Origin: Rhodospirillales bacterium
GTDB lineage: Bacteria > Pseudomonadota > Alphaproteobacteria > Acetobacterales > Acetobacteraceae
Reading direction: 5' to 3'
DNA length: 52,018 nucleotides
NCBI GenBank assembly: GCA_025352665.1
Contig: JANXSM010000047.1
Span: forward strand, 1-52,018
Under the pieces are notes generated by a model. It worked only from the letters and a program-made list of their open reading frames with translations. It ran no database searches and was not told the origin of the DNA. Each line of letters starts with the position of its first letter. Position 1 is the first letter of the stretch. Shown here piece after piece: positions 25,611-34,355 of the stretch. Both the position numbers and the translations under genes were made by a program.

Positions 25611-26593
25611 ACGAGTTCTGGGTCTCCTCCGGCCACCTGCTGCTCGACCGTTCGGCTGACGGCTTCCTGCTGCTGACCGACGACTTCCTGCGCGCCTTCC
25701 TCGCCCGCCCCGAGCTAATGCCGCCGGAGGATGCCTGCGCCCTCGAACGCGCGCTGCACGCAAGGCTTCTGGAAACCCCCCGCGCCCGGGTCGACCCCAC
25801 AGCGCTCGCCGACCCCGATGCGGTCGAGAACTGGCAGATGTTCCTGCGCTTCCGAGACATCCTGATCGCCGCCCCCACGATCGAGGCCGCCTATCTGCGC
25901 CTTGCCACCGGCGATCTGTCGGCCACACCGCCGCTGTTCATCACCCAGCTCGTCCACGTCATCCTGCGCAACGCGCTGCACGACACCACCGATGCCGCGA
26001 CCGTGCGCGCTGCCGAGCTGTTCTTCCGCCCGCAACGCGTCACCCATCACAACAACACCATCCTGCTCGCCGATGCCGAGGCGATCGAAACCCACGAACA
26101 GCAGCGCCAGGCCTCGCCGCTGCTGGCCATGCTGGCCCCACCGCCGGTCGCCGAGCTCACCGTGCTCACCGACGACAACGCGGCCGATTACTGGGGCCGG
26201 TCGGACGCGTTCGACATGGTGCTCGACCTCGGCGGCACCCCCGGCGGAAGGGACGCCCTCGGCCGCGCCATCGCCATCTGGGTGCGCCACATGCTGGGCA
26301 TATCCGTCGGCATCGATCCGCTGCCCGCGATCACCGATCCCGACTGGCGTTGGTTCATCGGCCTCGACAGCGAAGCCACCCGCATCGGCAACGCGCTCTG
26401 GCACGGCGAAACCTTGCCCGAGGCCGATCGCCTGCTCGCCTTGTTCCGCCTGGTGCCCGATGCCGCAACACCCATTCAAGCCGACATGGCGGGACGGCCG
26501 ATCTACCTGATGCTGGCCGCCAACGCCGATCGTCTGGTGCGGTTCAAGCCACAGAATCTGATCACCGGCCTGCCGCTCGCAGTCGTTGCCTAG
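25607..26593 (+). CDS. DUF6352-family protein
   Basis: A 328-residue protein with no signal peptide or membrane segment. Visible text: NEFWVSSGHLLLDRSADGFL, LLTDDFLRAFLARPEL, ILIAAPTIEAAYLRL, FFRPQRVTHHNNTILLADAE. Its function is unknown, and relatives keep company with DUF6505, DUF3305 and DUF3306 proteins at formate dehydrogenase loci. It starts as ATGA on the preceding stop. It is not a redox protein by motif, since no cysteine clusters are present. Confidence 0.78.
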   Translation: MNEFWVSSGHLLLDRSADGFLLLTDDFLRAFLARPELMPPEDACALERALHARLLETPRARVDPTALADPDAVENWQMFLRFRDILIAAPTIEAAYLRLATGDLSATPPLFITQLVHVILRNALHDTTDAATVRAAELFFRPQRVTHHNNTILLADAEAIETHEQQRQASPLLAMLAPPPVAELTVLTDDNAADYWGRSDAFDMVLDLGGTPGGRDALGRAIAIWVRHMLGISVGIDPLPAITDPDWRWFIGLDSEATRIGNALWHGETLPEADRLLALFRLVPDAATPIQADMAGRPIYLMLAANADRLVRFKPQNLITGLPLAVVA

Positions 26594-26594
26594 C

Positions 26595-27071
26595 ATGGCC
26601 ACAGAAAGCCTCACCGTCGGCATCGTCGTGGAGCGCCGCAAGGCGACGAGCCCGTGGATCGACACGCTCTGGCTGCCAGCAGCCGTGCTGCCCTCGGCGC
26701 CCGATCTGGCACCGGGCACACCGCTCGGCACCACCGAAACCGGCGAGCGCTTCTACGCCGGCCCCTACACGCTGGAATTCCACCGCACGGACACGCCGAC
26801 CTATCGTGACAATCTCACCACCGGCCAGCCGCGCATCTGGGTGGCGGCACGCCTGACCGAAGCGGGTGTGCGCATCGTCGGCGTCACCGCAGATCCCGCC
26901 GAGGGCGAAAGCTACACCGAAGCCGGCGACGACATCGTCGAACACGTGCCGATGCCGCCGGAGATCGCGGGTATCCTGGCCGAATTCGTCGCCGAACATC
27001 ATGTCGAGCGCGCTTTCATCAAACGCAAACGCCGACGCTGGGCGTCCTCCGAGGACGAGGAGCAGGGATGA
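26595..27071 (+). CDS. DUF3305-family protein
   Basis: A 158-residue protein. Visible text: VGIVVERRKATSPWIDTLWL, FYAGPYTLEFHRTDTPTYRD, IWVAARLTEAGVRIVGVTAD, FIKRKRRRW. DUF3305 and DUF3306 genes are usually paired and linked to molybdenum formate dehydrogenase. A role in assembling the enzyme is a reasonable inference but not shown. The ATG at 26595 lies just after the preceding stop. The stop overlaps the DUF3306 start as ATGA. Confidence 0.85.
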   Translation: MATESLTVGIVVERRKATSPWIDTLWLPAAVLPSAPDLAPGTPLGTTETGERFYAGPYTLEFHRTDTPTYRDNLTTGQPRIWVAARLTEAGVRIVGVTADPAEGESYTEAGDDIVEHVPMPPEIAGILAEFVAEHHVERAFIKRKRRRWASSEDEEQG

Positions 27072-27580
27072 GCGACGAACCGGAAGGCTTCGCCAGGCGC
27101 TGGTCACGGCTGAAGCGTCAACCGGCGCCGGCGCCGTCGCCGTCGCCGGTGGCGGCGGTCGCAGCCCCGGAGCTGCCCGAGGAAATCCCACCCGCCGCTG
27201 AGACCATCCCGCTCGAGGAGATCGCCGGCTGGCTGCCCCGCCACGTGCCGGAGGTCTGGCGACAGGCAGCTCTCCGGCGCCTTTGGATCGCCGATCCCGC
27301 CATCCGCAACTTCATCGGCCCAGCCGATTACGCGTGGGACTGGAACACCGCCGGCGGTGTGCCCGGATGGGGCCCGCTGCGCGCCATCGACGATATCGCC
27401 AAGCTGCTGGTCCGCGCGATCGGCGAAACGCCACCGGATATGCCGGAACCGCCGCCCGCAGACCTGTCGGTCCCGGCGATCCCGCCGCCACCCGCACCCT
27501 TGATCGCCGAAGCGGCGACGGCTTTGGAACCGTTGGAGCCCGCTCTGCGTCGCCGCGGCGGCGGTGCCACGCCGACTTGA
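27068..27580 (+). CDS. DUF3306-family protein
   Basis: A 170-residue protein. The family text is EGFARRWSRLKRQ at the N-terminus, then a low-complexity proline/alanine linker, WLPRHVPEVWRQAALRRLWI, and DPAIRNFIGPADYAWDWNTA near the middle. The C-terminal 50 residues are proline-rich and probably disordered. It is the partner of the preceding DUF3305 gene and overlaps it by 4 bp. Relatives lie beside formate dehydrogenase genes. It ends the first half of the accessory chain. Confidence 0.85.
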   Translation: MSDEPEGFARRWSRLKRQPAPAPSPSPVAAVAAPELPEEIPPAAETIPLEEIAGWLPRHVPEVWRQAALRRLWIADPAIRNFIGPADYAWDWNTAGGVPGWGPLRAIDDIAKLLVRAIGETPPDMPEPPPADLSVPAIPPPPAPLIAEAATALEPLEPALRRRGGGATPT

Positions 27581-27697
27581 GGCCTCTGCTGGGGGCTCTG
27601 TGAGAAGCCTCGTGGATCCCATTGCCGCGACCACACCGATCGAGACGGCAGAATGTTATGATAACGTAACAAAATGATCGTGTAAATGTGCGGTCGG

Positions 27698-28300
27698 TCA
27701 CGCGGGCGAGAAAAATCTGCCGGCTGTCACGCCTGTCACGCCCGCACCCAGGTCAACCGGCAAACCCTCGATCCCGTAACCCTCAGGTGTGGCTTCGCCG
27801 ATAACTCCGGGTTCACCGCCAACGTCCTCACAGACGGTCACCACGATCGCGGGCGTCACCAACTCGGCCGCAATCCCCAGCATCCGGCACAGCGGACGCA
27901 AAGCCTTCCCCAGCTGCGGCGTGGCCGCAATCAGCGCCACCATCTCAGGATCGCCGAGCAGGTGGCGCAACTGGCTGCCAAACCCGGCCGCATAATACGG
28001 AACCAGCACACACAGCCAGGCAAACCCGCGCGGCAGCTGCGCCACCGGCGTCCGCAAACCCTCCGCCCGCACCGCCGACGCCCGCCCGGGGCAAACCCAG
28101 CCACCGCGAACACGCCCCTCCCGGATCGCCGCAATCAGCCGCAGAACCCGCGCCTCGACCTGATGCAACTTGGTCCAGATCAGCGTCATCAGCGCCACCG
28201 ACAACACATTCCCCACAATCCGTGCCGCCACAGCCCCGCGCAGTCCGAACATGGACAGCGAGAAACGCTCGGTTACAGAGAGGGAAGCGGTTTGGGTCAT
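27698..28300 (-). CDS. Hypothetical protein, possibly membrane-associated
   Basis: About 200 residues, not recognised. Two hydrophobic stretches are visible (ARIVGNVLSVALMTLIW and FAWLCVLVPYYAAGFG) plus a third near VTPAIVVTVCED. The basic segment between them (LIAAIREGRVRGGWVC) suggests an inner-membrane protein. It runs opposite to the formate dehydrogenase genes on both sides, as though inserted into the locus. The upstream DNA is clearly less GC-rich. No good ribosome site precedes the ATG at 28300, and 28318 or an internal ATG are alternatives. It is likely a lineage-restricted gene, and expression is uncertain. Confidence 0.5.
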   Translation of the reverse strand: MTQTASLSVTERFSLSMFGLRGAVAARIVGNVLSVALMTLIWTKLHQVEARVLRLIAAIREGRVRGGWVCPGRASAVRAEGLRTPVAQLPRGFAWLCVLVPYYAAGFGSQLRHLLGDPEMVALIAATPQLGKALRPLCRMLGIAAELVTPAIVVTVCEDVGGEPGVIGEATPEGYGIEGLPVDLGAGVTGVTAGRFFSPA

Positions 28301-28568
28301 TGGACAAAACAAGAACACAAACAGCCGACCAATGCAACTACGTAATTATACCGACACAGAAAACCACGGAGCCACAGCGCGTCCGCTTGCCGCCGCCTCG
28401 GACGCGTGAGGTGCCCAATTCAAAGACAGCTCTGTCTCGCCCCCTTGCGAAAACATGCATAAGCGCATCTTATGATCGGCCAGGCCCTGGGAAGACCTGA
28501 GGCGCAACTGACGTTGACGCATCCTGTGCGGGTCAACGGAAGACGGGCCGGCACAACAAGGAAGTGTA

Positions 28569-28586
28569 ATCCTTCCGCTGAAGGAT
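28569..28586 (+). promoter_or_regulatory. Hairpin just before the HTH-TorD gene
   Basis: ATCCTTC, CGCT, GAAGGAT is a perfect 7-bp dyad 12 bp before the ATG at 28599. Its 3' arm lies next to the ribosome site AAGGAA, so it could occlude or mimic it, or serve as an operator. A second, looser dyad (TTGAC to GTCAA, 28514-28536) lies upstream. The rest of the 298-bp gap 28301-28598 shows nothing else I can name. Confidence 0.4.
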
Positions 28587-28598
28587 CCAAGGAACGGA

Positions 28599-29381
28599 AT
28601 GCGCGACGACGGCCTCGAACGAGCGATCAATGCAGTGGGTGGGGTAACCGCCTTGTCACGCACGCTCGGTGTGTCGCAGCCGGCGGTCTCTGGCTGGAAA
28701 CGCGTCCCGCCGGATCGGGTGCTCGCCGTGGAGGCCGCCACCGGCATTGCGCGCACCGCCCTGCGCCCCGATCTCTACGCCGAGTCAGAACTGGCCACTC
28801 CCGAAGCGATGGACGAGATCGCTGCAGCCCGCGCCGACACCTACGCCTTGCTTGCCAATTTGCTGTGGCAGGGCCCCGATGCAGCACTGCTGCACCGCCT
28901 GGCATCGTCTGCTCCCGGCGAAGGCGTGCTCGCGCAGGCACGCCAGGCTCTTGCGCAAGCCGCTCTTGCCGGCGACCCCACCGCCATCGCCCGCGAGCAT
29001 TTCGACCTGTTCACCGGCCTCGGCGGCGGCGAGTTGATGCCCTATGCGTCCTACTACCTCACCGGCTTCATCCACGAACGCCCGCTGGCCGAGGTCCGCA
29101 CCGATCTGCACCGCCTCGGCCTGGTCCGCACCGAGGGTCTGGCGGAACCGGAAGACCATCTGGCCTTTCTATGTGAGGTGATGGCCGGGCTGATCCGCGG
29201 CAGCTGCGGCACGGCGGACATCACCGATGAGAGTTTCTTCACCCACCACCTGCAACCTTGGGCGGCTCGCTGCTTCACCGATATCGAGCATGCCGAGGGT
29301 CGTGAGTTCTACCGCACCGTCGGAAAGCTCGGCCGGCTATTGATCGAAATAGAAATCCAGGCCTTCGCGTTGCCGACATGA
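28599..29381 (+). CDS. HTH (YdaS/Cro-like)-TorD fusion chaperone
   Basis: A 260-residue protein. Residues 1-60 form a YdaS/Cro-like helix-turn-helix (LERAINAVGGVTALSRTLGV, SQPAVSGWKRVPPDR, VLAVEAATGIARTALRPDLY). Residues about 75-255 are a TorD/DmsD-type chaperone (ADTYALLANLLWQGPDA, YASYYLTGFIHERPL, GLAEPEDHLAFLCEVMAGLI). TorD proteins bind the Tat signal of a molybdoenzyme and check cofactor loading before export. The client is most likely the formate dehydrogenase downstream. The HTH could let the chaperone also act on DNA. The stop overlaps an upstream ATG of the next gene. Confidence 0.83.
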   Translation: MRDDGLERAINAVGGVTALSRTLGVSQPAVSGWKRVPPDRVLAVEAATGIARTALRPDLYAESELATPEAMDEIAAARADTYALLANLLWQGPDAALLHRLASSAPGEGVLAQARQALAQAALAGDPTAIAREHFDLFTGLGGGELMPYASYYLTGFIHERPLAEVRTDLHRLGLVRTEGLAEPEDHLAFLCEVMAGLIRGSCGTADITDESFFTHHLQPWAARCFTDIEHAEGREFYRTVGKLGRLLIEIEIQAFALPT

Positions 29382-29395
29382 ACGGAGCACCCGAG

Positions 29396-29599
29396 ATGAC
29401 CGACACCAAAACCAGCGAACCCGCCGTGAAGCGGCGCGGCTTCTTCGCAACCCTCGGCCTGACCTCCGCCGCCGCCGTGGTCGCCGCAACCGGCGCACCC
29501 AAGCTGGCCGAGGCGATGACGCCGCCGGGCACCAAGGGCGGCAAGCACTACACCGACAGCGAACACGTCAAAACTTTCTACCGCGTGAACCGGTACTGA
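29396..29599 (+). CDS. Small Tat-signal protein of the formate dehydrogenase operon
   Basis: A 67-residue protein consisting of a twin-arginine signal (KRRGFFATLGLTSAAAVVAA) followed by about 35 residues (GTKGGKHYTDSEHVKTFYRV). Such short proteins are regularly encoded directly before the alphaproteobacterial formate dehydrogenase alpha gene. The role is unknown, perhaps as a small structural subunit or export helper. ATG 29396 has GGAG eight bases upstream. An earlier ATG at 29378 overlaps the preceding stop and would add six residues. Confidence 0.82.
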   Translation: MTDTKTSEPAVKRRGFFATLGLTSAAAVVAATGAPKLAEAMTPPGTKGGKHYTDSEHVKTFYRVNRY

Positions 29600-29611
29600 G
29601 GACAGGCCACC

Positions 29612-32509
29612 ATGCTCATCAAGCGCCGCGACGCCGTCGCCCAAAAAAATCGCATGCTGTCGATGCTCGGCGAGCTCTCATCCGGCGTGCTCGACAGACG
29701 CGCCTTCCTGCGCCGTGCCGGCTTCGCCGCTGGTGCCGTGGGTCTGTCCGGCCTGCCGCTCGGCTCGGTGAAGCGCGCCGAAGCCGCCAACATCGATCAG
29801 TCCCTGCCCGTCAAGCGCGTCAAGGCCGTCTGCACCCACTGCTCGGTCGGCTGCTCCGTTATCGCCGAAGTGCAGAACAACGTGTGGGTGCGCCAGGAGC
29901 CTGCGTTCGACAGCCCGATCAACCGCGGCTCGCATTGCGCCAAGGGCGCTTCGGTGCGCGAACTCGTCAAAGGCACGCGTCGCCTGCGCAGCCCGATGAA
30001 GCTGGTGGACGGCCAGTGGCAGAAAATCACCTGGGACACGGCGATCGACGAGATTTCAGCGAAACTGCTGAAAATCCGGGCCGACATGGGGCCGGAAAGT
30101 GTGTTCTGGCTGGGCAGCGCCAAGTTCTCCAACGAAGGCGCCTACCTGTTCCGCAAGCTGGCGGCGTTCTGGGGTACCAACTCGGCCGACCACCAGGCCC
30201 GCATCTGCCATTCCACCACCGTCGCAGGTGTCGCCAACACCTGGGGCTACGGCGCCATGACCAACAGCTACAACGACATCCGCAACTCCAAGACCATGAT
30301 CATCATGGGCGGCAACCCCGCCGAGGCGCATCCGGTGTCGCTGCAGCACATCCTCATCGGCAAGGAGATCAACCACGCCAACCTGGTGGTGATCGACCCG
30401 CGCTTCACCCGCACCGCGGCGCATGCCACCGACTACATCCGCATCCGTCCGGGAACCGACATTCCCACCATCTACGGCATCCTCTGGCACGTGTTCGAGA
30501 ACAAGTGGGAGGACACCAACTTCATCGCCCAGCGCGTCTATGGCATGGACGACGTGCGCAAGGAGGTCGCGAAATGGACCCCCGCCGAGGTCGAGCGCGT
30601 CAACGGCGTGCCAGGCGAGCAACTGAAGCGCGTTGCCTACATGATAACGCATGAGAAGCCGGCCACACTGATCTGGTGCATGGGCGCCACCCAGAAGACC
30701 GTCGGCACCGCCAACGTGCGCGCCTACTGCATCCTGCTGCTGGCCACCGGCAATGTCGGCTCGCCCGGCACCGGGGCGAATATTTTCCGTGGCCACTGCA
30801 ACGTGCAGGGTGCGACCGACGCCGGGCTCGATGTCACCTCGCTGCCGTATTACTATGGCCTGGCTGAGAGCGCCTGGCGCCATTGGGCGCGGGTCTGGCA
30901 GGTCGACTACGAATACCTGGTGTCGCGTTTCGACGACAAGAAGATGATGGAAACCCCGGGCATTCCCTCCACCCGCTGGTTCGACGCCGTGCTGGCGGCA
31001 AAGGACCAGGTGGACCAGCGCAATCCGCTGAAGGCGATGTTCGTCATGGGCCATGGCGGCAACACCGTCACCCGCATGCCCGAAATGGTGAAGGGGCTTG
31101 AGGCGCTTGACCTGCTGGTGGTCGCCGACCCACACCCGACCACCTTCGCCGTGGTGTCCGAGCGCAAGAACAACACCTATCTGCTGCCGATCTGCACGCA
31201 GTTCGAAACCAGCGGCAGCCGTACCGTGTCCAACCGCTCGATTCAGTGGTCCGATCAGGTCGTCAGCCCGATCTTCGAGAGCAAGAACGACCAGGAGGTG
31301 ATGTACCGCCTCGCCGAGAAGTTCGGGTTCGCCGACAAGATGTTCAAGAACATCAAAGTCAACGGGAAGGATCCCGTGGTCGAGGACATCACCCGCGAAA
31401 TCAACCGCGGCGCCTGGTCGACCGGCTACACCGGCCAATCACCGGAGCGGCTCAAGGCCCATATGGCCAACCAGGAGAAGTTCGACGTCGTGACCCTGCG
31501 CGGCAAGGGCGGCGATGTGGACGGCGATGTTTACGGCCTGCCCTGGCCCTGCTGGGGCACGCCGGAGCAGAAGCACCCGGGCTCCCATATCCTCTACAAC
31601 ACCAACCTTCACGTGAAGGACGGCGGCGGCACCTTCCGCGCCCGCTTCGGCGTGGAACGCAACGGCGTCAACCTGCTCGCCGAAGGCAGCTACTCGCTCG
31701 GCTCCGAAATCAAGGACGGCTACCCCGAGGTCACCTATGCCATGCTCAAGAAGCTCGGCTGGGCCGGGGACCTTACGCCCGCGGAACTCGCCACCATCCA
31801 GCAGATCGGCGGCGCCAATCCGGATACCGTGTCCTGGGCGATCGACCTGTCGGGCGGCATCCAGCGCGTCAGCATCGCCCACGGCATCGTGCCCTACGGC
31901 AACGCCAAGGCACGCGCCAACGCGTTCAACCTGCCAGACCCGATTCCAGTGCACCGCGAGCCGATCTACACCACGCGCCCGGAACTGGTGGCACAATACC
32001 CGACGATGCCCGACTTCCGCTCCTTCCGCATGACCAACATCGGCGCCACCGTGCAGAAGCGTGCGGTCGACCTGGGTGTTGCCAAGAAATTCCCGCTCAT
32101 CCTCACCTCCGGCCGCATTGTGGAATACGAGGGCGGCGGCGAGGAAACCCGCTCCAACCCGTGGCTCGCCGAACTGCGCCAGGACATGTTCGTGGAGATC
32201 AACCCAACGGATGCGTCAGCCCGCGGCATTCAGGACGGTGCGATGGTCTGGGTGACCGGGGCCGAAAGCAACTCCAAGGCCCAGGTGAAGGCAATGGTCA
32301 CCGAGCGCGTCGGCCCGGGCGTGGCCTTCATGCCGTTCCATTTCGCCGGCTGGTTCATGGGCGTCGACCAGCGTGGTCGCTACCCCAAGGGAGCCGACCC
32401 GATCGTGCTGGGCGAGAGCGCCAACACGCTCACCACCTACGGCTACGATCCGGTGACCGCCATGCAGGAAACCAAGTGCACGCTGTGCCAGATCGCCACG
32501 ACGATCTGA
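29612..32509 (+). CDS. fdhA: Formate dehydrogenase, catalytic (alpha) subunit, Cys type
   Basis: A 965-residue molybdopterin (bis-MGD) enzyme that oxidises formate to CO2. A Tat signal (LDRRAFLRRAGFAAGAVG, residues 27-44) directs it to the periplasm. Cysteines 74, 77, 81 and 109 bind one 4Fe-4S cluster. The metal ligand is Cys199 followed by His200 (RICHST), where E. coli FdnG has selenocysteine, so no selenium is needed. TWGYGAMTNSYNDIRN and LPYYYGLAESAWRHW fit the FDH family. It starts at ATG 29612 with AGGACAGG upstream. It is followed by the Fe-S and cytochrome b subunits. Confidence 0.95.
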   Translation: MLIKRRDAVAQKNRMLSMLGELSSGVLDRRAFLRRAGFAAGAVGLSGLPLGSVKRAEAANIDQSLPVKRVKAVCTHCSVGCSVIAEVQNNVWVRQEPAFDSPINRGSHCAKGASVRELVKGTRRLRSPMKLVDGQWQKITWDTAIDEISAKLLKIRADMGPESVFWLGSAKFSNEGAYLFRKLAAFWGTNSADHQARICHSTTVAGVANTWGYGAMTNSYNDIRNSKTMIIMGGNPAEAHPVSLQHILIGKEINHANLVVIDPRFTRTAAHATDYIRIRPGTDIPTIYGILWHVFENKWEDTNFIAQRVYGMDDVRKEVAKWTPAEVERVNGVPGEQLKRVAYMITHEKPATLIWCMGATQKTVGTANVRAYCILLLATGNVGSPGTGANIFRGHCNVQGATDAGLDVTSLPYYYGLAESAWRHWARVWQVDYEYLVSRFDDKKMMETPGIPSTRWFDAVLAAKDQVDQRNPLKAMFVMGHGGNTVTRMPEMVKGLEALDLLVVADPHPTTFAVVSERKNNTYLLPICTQFETSGSRTVSNRSIQWSDQVVSPIFESKNDQEVMYRLAEKFGFADKMFKNIKVNGKDPVVEDITREINRGAWSTGYTGQSPERLKAHMANQEKFDVVTLRGKGGDVDGDVYGLPWPCWGTPEQKHPGSHILYNTNLHVKDGGGTFRARFGVERNGVNLLAEGSYSLGSEIKDGYPEVTYAMLKKLGWAGDLTPAELATIQQIGGANPDTVSWAIDLSGGIQRVSIAHGIVPYGNAKARANAFNLPDPIPVHREPIYTTRPELVAQYPTMPDFRSFRMTNIGATVQKRAVDLGVAKKFPLILTSGRIVEYEGGGEETRSNPWLAELRQDMFVEINPTDASARGIQDGAMVWVTGAESNSKAQVKAMVTERVGPGVAFMPFHFAGWFMGVDQRGRYPKGADPIVLGESANTLTTYGYDPVTAMQETKCTLCQIATTI

Positions 32510-32519
32510 GGAGGCACCC

Positions 32520-33119
32520 ATGGCAAGAATGAAATTCCTCTGCGACGCCGAACGCTGCATCGATTGCAACGCCTGCGTCACCGCCTGCAAGAACGCCAAC
32601 GAGGTGCCCTGGGGCATCAACCGCAGGCGCGTCGTCACCATCAACGACGGCAAACCCGGCGAACGCTCGGTCTCGATGGCCTGCATGCACTGCACCGACG
32701 CACCCTGCGCCGCAGTCTGCCCGGTCGACTGCTTCTACACCACCGCCGATGCCGTGGTGCTGCACAGCAAGGACCTGTGCATCGGCTGCGGCTACTGCTT
32801 CTACGCCTGCCCGTTCGGTGCCCCGCAGTATCCCAAGCTCGGCAACTTCGGCAGTCGCGGCAAGATGGACAAATGCACCTACTGCTCAGGCGGCCCAGAG
32901 GGTGCCGACGATTCGGCCGCGGAATTCGCCAAATATGGCGCCAACCGCCTGGCCGAAGGCAAGCTGCCGTTGTGCGCTGAAATGTGTTCGACCAAGGCGC
33001 TGATGGCCGGCGACGGCGACATCATCGCCCAGATCTACCGCGAACGCGTCACCAAGCGCGGCTACGGCTCGGGCTCCTGGGGATGGCAGACCGCGTACAA
33101 GGCGAATATCGATGTTTAA
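32520..33119 (+). CDS. fdhB: Formate dehydrogenase, Fe-S (beta) subunit
   Basis: A 199-residue ferredoxin-like subunit with four cysteine groups: CIDCNACVTACK, CMHCTDAPCAAVCP, CIGCGYCFYACP and CTYCSGG with LPLCAEMC. It should carry four 4Fe-4S clusters and wire electrons from the catalytic subunit to the membrane cytochrome. There is no C-terminal membrane helix, unlike FdnH, which fits the FDH3-type beta subunits. GAGGAGG lies just before its ATG. The stop overlaps the next gene by 8 bp. Confidence 0.95.
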   Translation: MARMKFLCDAERCIDCNACVTACKNANEVPWGINRRRVVTINDGKPGERSVSMACMHCTDAPCAAVCPVDCFYTTADAVVLHSKDLCIGCGYCFYACPFGAPQYPKLGNFGSRGKMDKCTYCSGGPEGADDSAAEFAKYGANRLAEGKLPLCAEMCSTKALMAGDGDIIAQIYRERVTKRGYGSGSWGWQTAYKANIDV

Positions 33120-34101
33120 AATCCTTTTGCTCGCCCTGCTGCTGACCACCAATGCAGCCATCGCCCAGGATCGCCCGGCAGCGCCGGTCAGCGGCTTCAA
33201 TCCCACACAGTCCGAGGTGCAGCAGAAGGCGCTGCTCAACGGCTTTGACAAAATCTTGGGCAACACCACCCTGCCCGACAGCCGCGCCGCCACGCTGATC
33301 CAGCCGGCGGGCCCCGCCTGGCGCGACTATCGGCGCAGTTGGCTGCCCTGGATCGCAGCAGCAGCCGTGCTCGGCATGCTCGCACTGCTGCTGCTGTTCT
33401 TCCTGGTCAGGGGCCGCATCCGCATCGAAGGCGGCCGCGCCGCACAGACCATCCTGCGCTTCGGCGCCTTCGAACGCTTCATGCATTGGATGACCGCCAC
33501 CGCCTGGTGCATCCTGGCATTGTCCGGCCTCAACATCGCCGTCGGGCGCATCGTGCTGCTGCCGCTGGTGGGATCGGACGCGTTCTCCACCCTCTCCGGC
33601 TGGCTCAAGATCTCGCACAACTTTCTGGCATTCCCCTTCACCGCGGGGATCATCCTGATGTTCCTGATCTGGGTGCGACACAACATCCCCGGCCGGCTGG
33701 ACGTGGAATGGATCAAGGCGGGCGGTGGCTTCATCGGTCACGCGCACCCGCCCGCCAAGAAGTTCAACGCCGGCCAGAAGGCGATTTTCTGGATCGTCGT
33801 GCTTGGCGGCGGCCTCGTCGCCGCCAGCGGATTCACGCTGATATTTCCGTTTTACTTCACCGACGTCTCGGGCATGCAGATCGCCCAGATAGCGCACGGC
33901 CTGCTCGCACTCGGCATGATCGCCGCCATGCTCGGCCACATCTACATCGGCTCCGTCGGCATGGAGGGCGCCATCGACGCCATGGCCTCCGGCGATGTCG
34001 ACCTCAACTGGGCCCGCGAGCACCACAGCCTATGGGTGGACGAAAAAATCGAACGCACGCGCGGTGAAGCGCTGAAGCCCGCCGCCCACCCCGCCGAGTA
34101 G
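33112..34101 (+). CDS. Formate dehydrogenase, cytochrome b (gamma) subunit
   Basis: A 329-residue membrane protein. A signal peptide (FKILLLALLLTTNAAIA) and a periplasmic N-terminal stretch are followed by a first membrane segment (LPWIAAAAVLGMLALLLLFF) and a four-helix cytochrome b core (FERFMHWMTATAWCILALSG, HNFLAFPFTAGIILMFLIWV, IFWIVVLGGGLVAASGFTLI, QIAHGLLALGMIAAMLGHIY). Histidines in HWM, HNF and HGLL are candidate haem b ligands. It hands electrons to quinone. The extra N-terminal part is normal for this alphaproteobacterial type. Confidence 0.93.
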   Translation: MFKILLLALLLTTNAAIAQDRPAAPVSGFNPTQSEVQQKALLNGFDKILGNTTLPDSRAATLIQPAGPAWRDYRRSWLPWIAAAAVLGMLALLLLFFLVRGRIRIEGGRAAQTILRFGAFERFMHWMTATAWCILALSGLNIAVGRIVLLPLVGSDAFSTLSGWLKISHNFLAFPFTAGIILMFLIWVRHNIPGRLDVEWIKAGGGFIGHAHPPAKKFNAGQKAIFWIVVLGGGLVAASGFTLIFPFYFTDVSGMQIAQIAHGLLALGMIAAMLGHIYIGSVGMEGAIDAMASGDVDLNWAREHHSLWVDEKIERTRGEALKPAAHPAE

Positions 34102-34109
34102 GAACCGCC

Positions 34110-34253
34110 ATGCGTATGTTCGTCGTCGCCGTCGTCACCATGATCGTCCTCGCCACCGCCGGAAGCCTCGTGCTCAACGCAGTGCAGGAGCCGGCGGACG
34201 TGGCCTTCACCACCAAGGGCGCCCGCCCCGACCTCGCCGAGGCGCCGGGCTGA
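34110..34253 (+). CDS. Small single-pass membrane protein at the end of the formate dehydrogenase operon
   Basis: A 47-residue frame with AGGAA six bases before its ATG, 8 bp after the gamma-subunit stop. It has one hydrophobic helix (MFVVAVVTMIVLATAGSLVL) and a short tail (NAVQEPADVAFTTKGARPDL). It may be a small subunit or stabiliser of the membrane enzyme, comparable in size and place to known single-helix partners of cytochrome complexes. The coding call rests on position, ribosome site and the membrane helix. Confidence 0.6.
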   Translation: MRMFVVAVVTMIVLATAGSLVLNAVQEPADVAFTTKGARPDLAEAPG

Positions 34254-34355
34254 CGATCAGTTCGGCGGCAACGTAGCCCCCCGTCATCCGCTCTCCCCTC
34301 CTGGTGTTCGGGCGCTGATTGCGCCACCATCGCGGTCAAACAAGGGGAAGCCATC

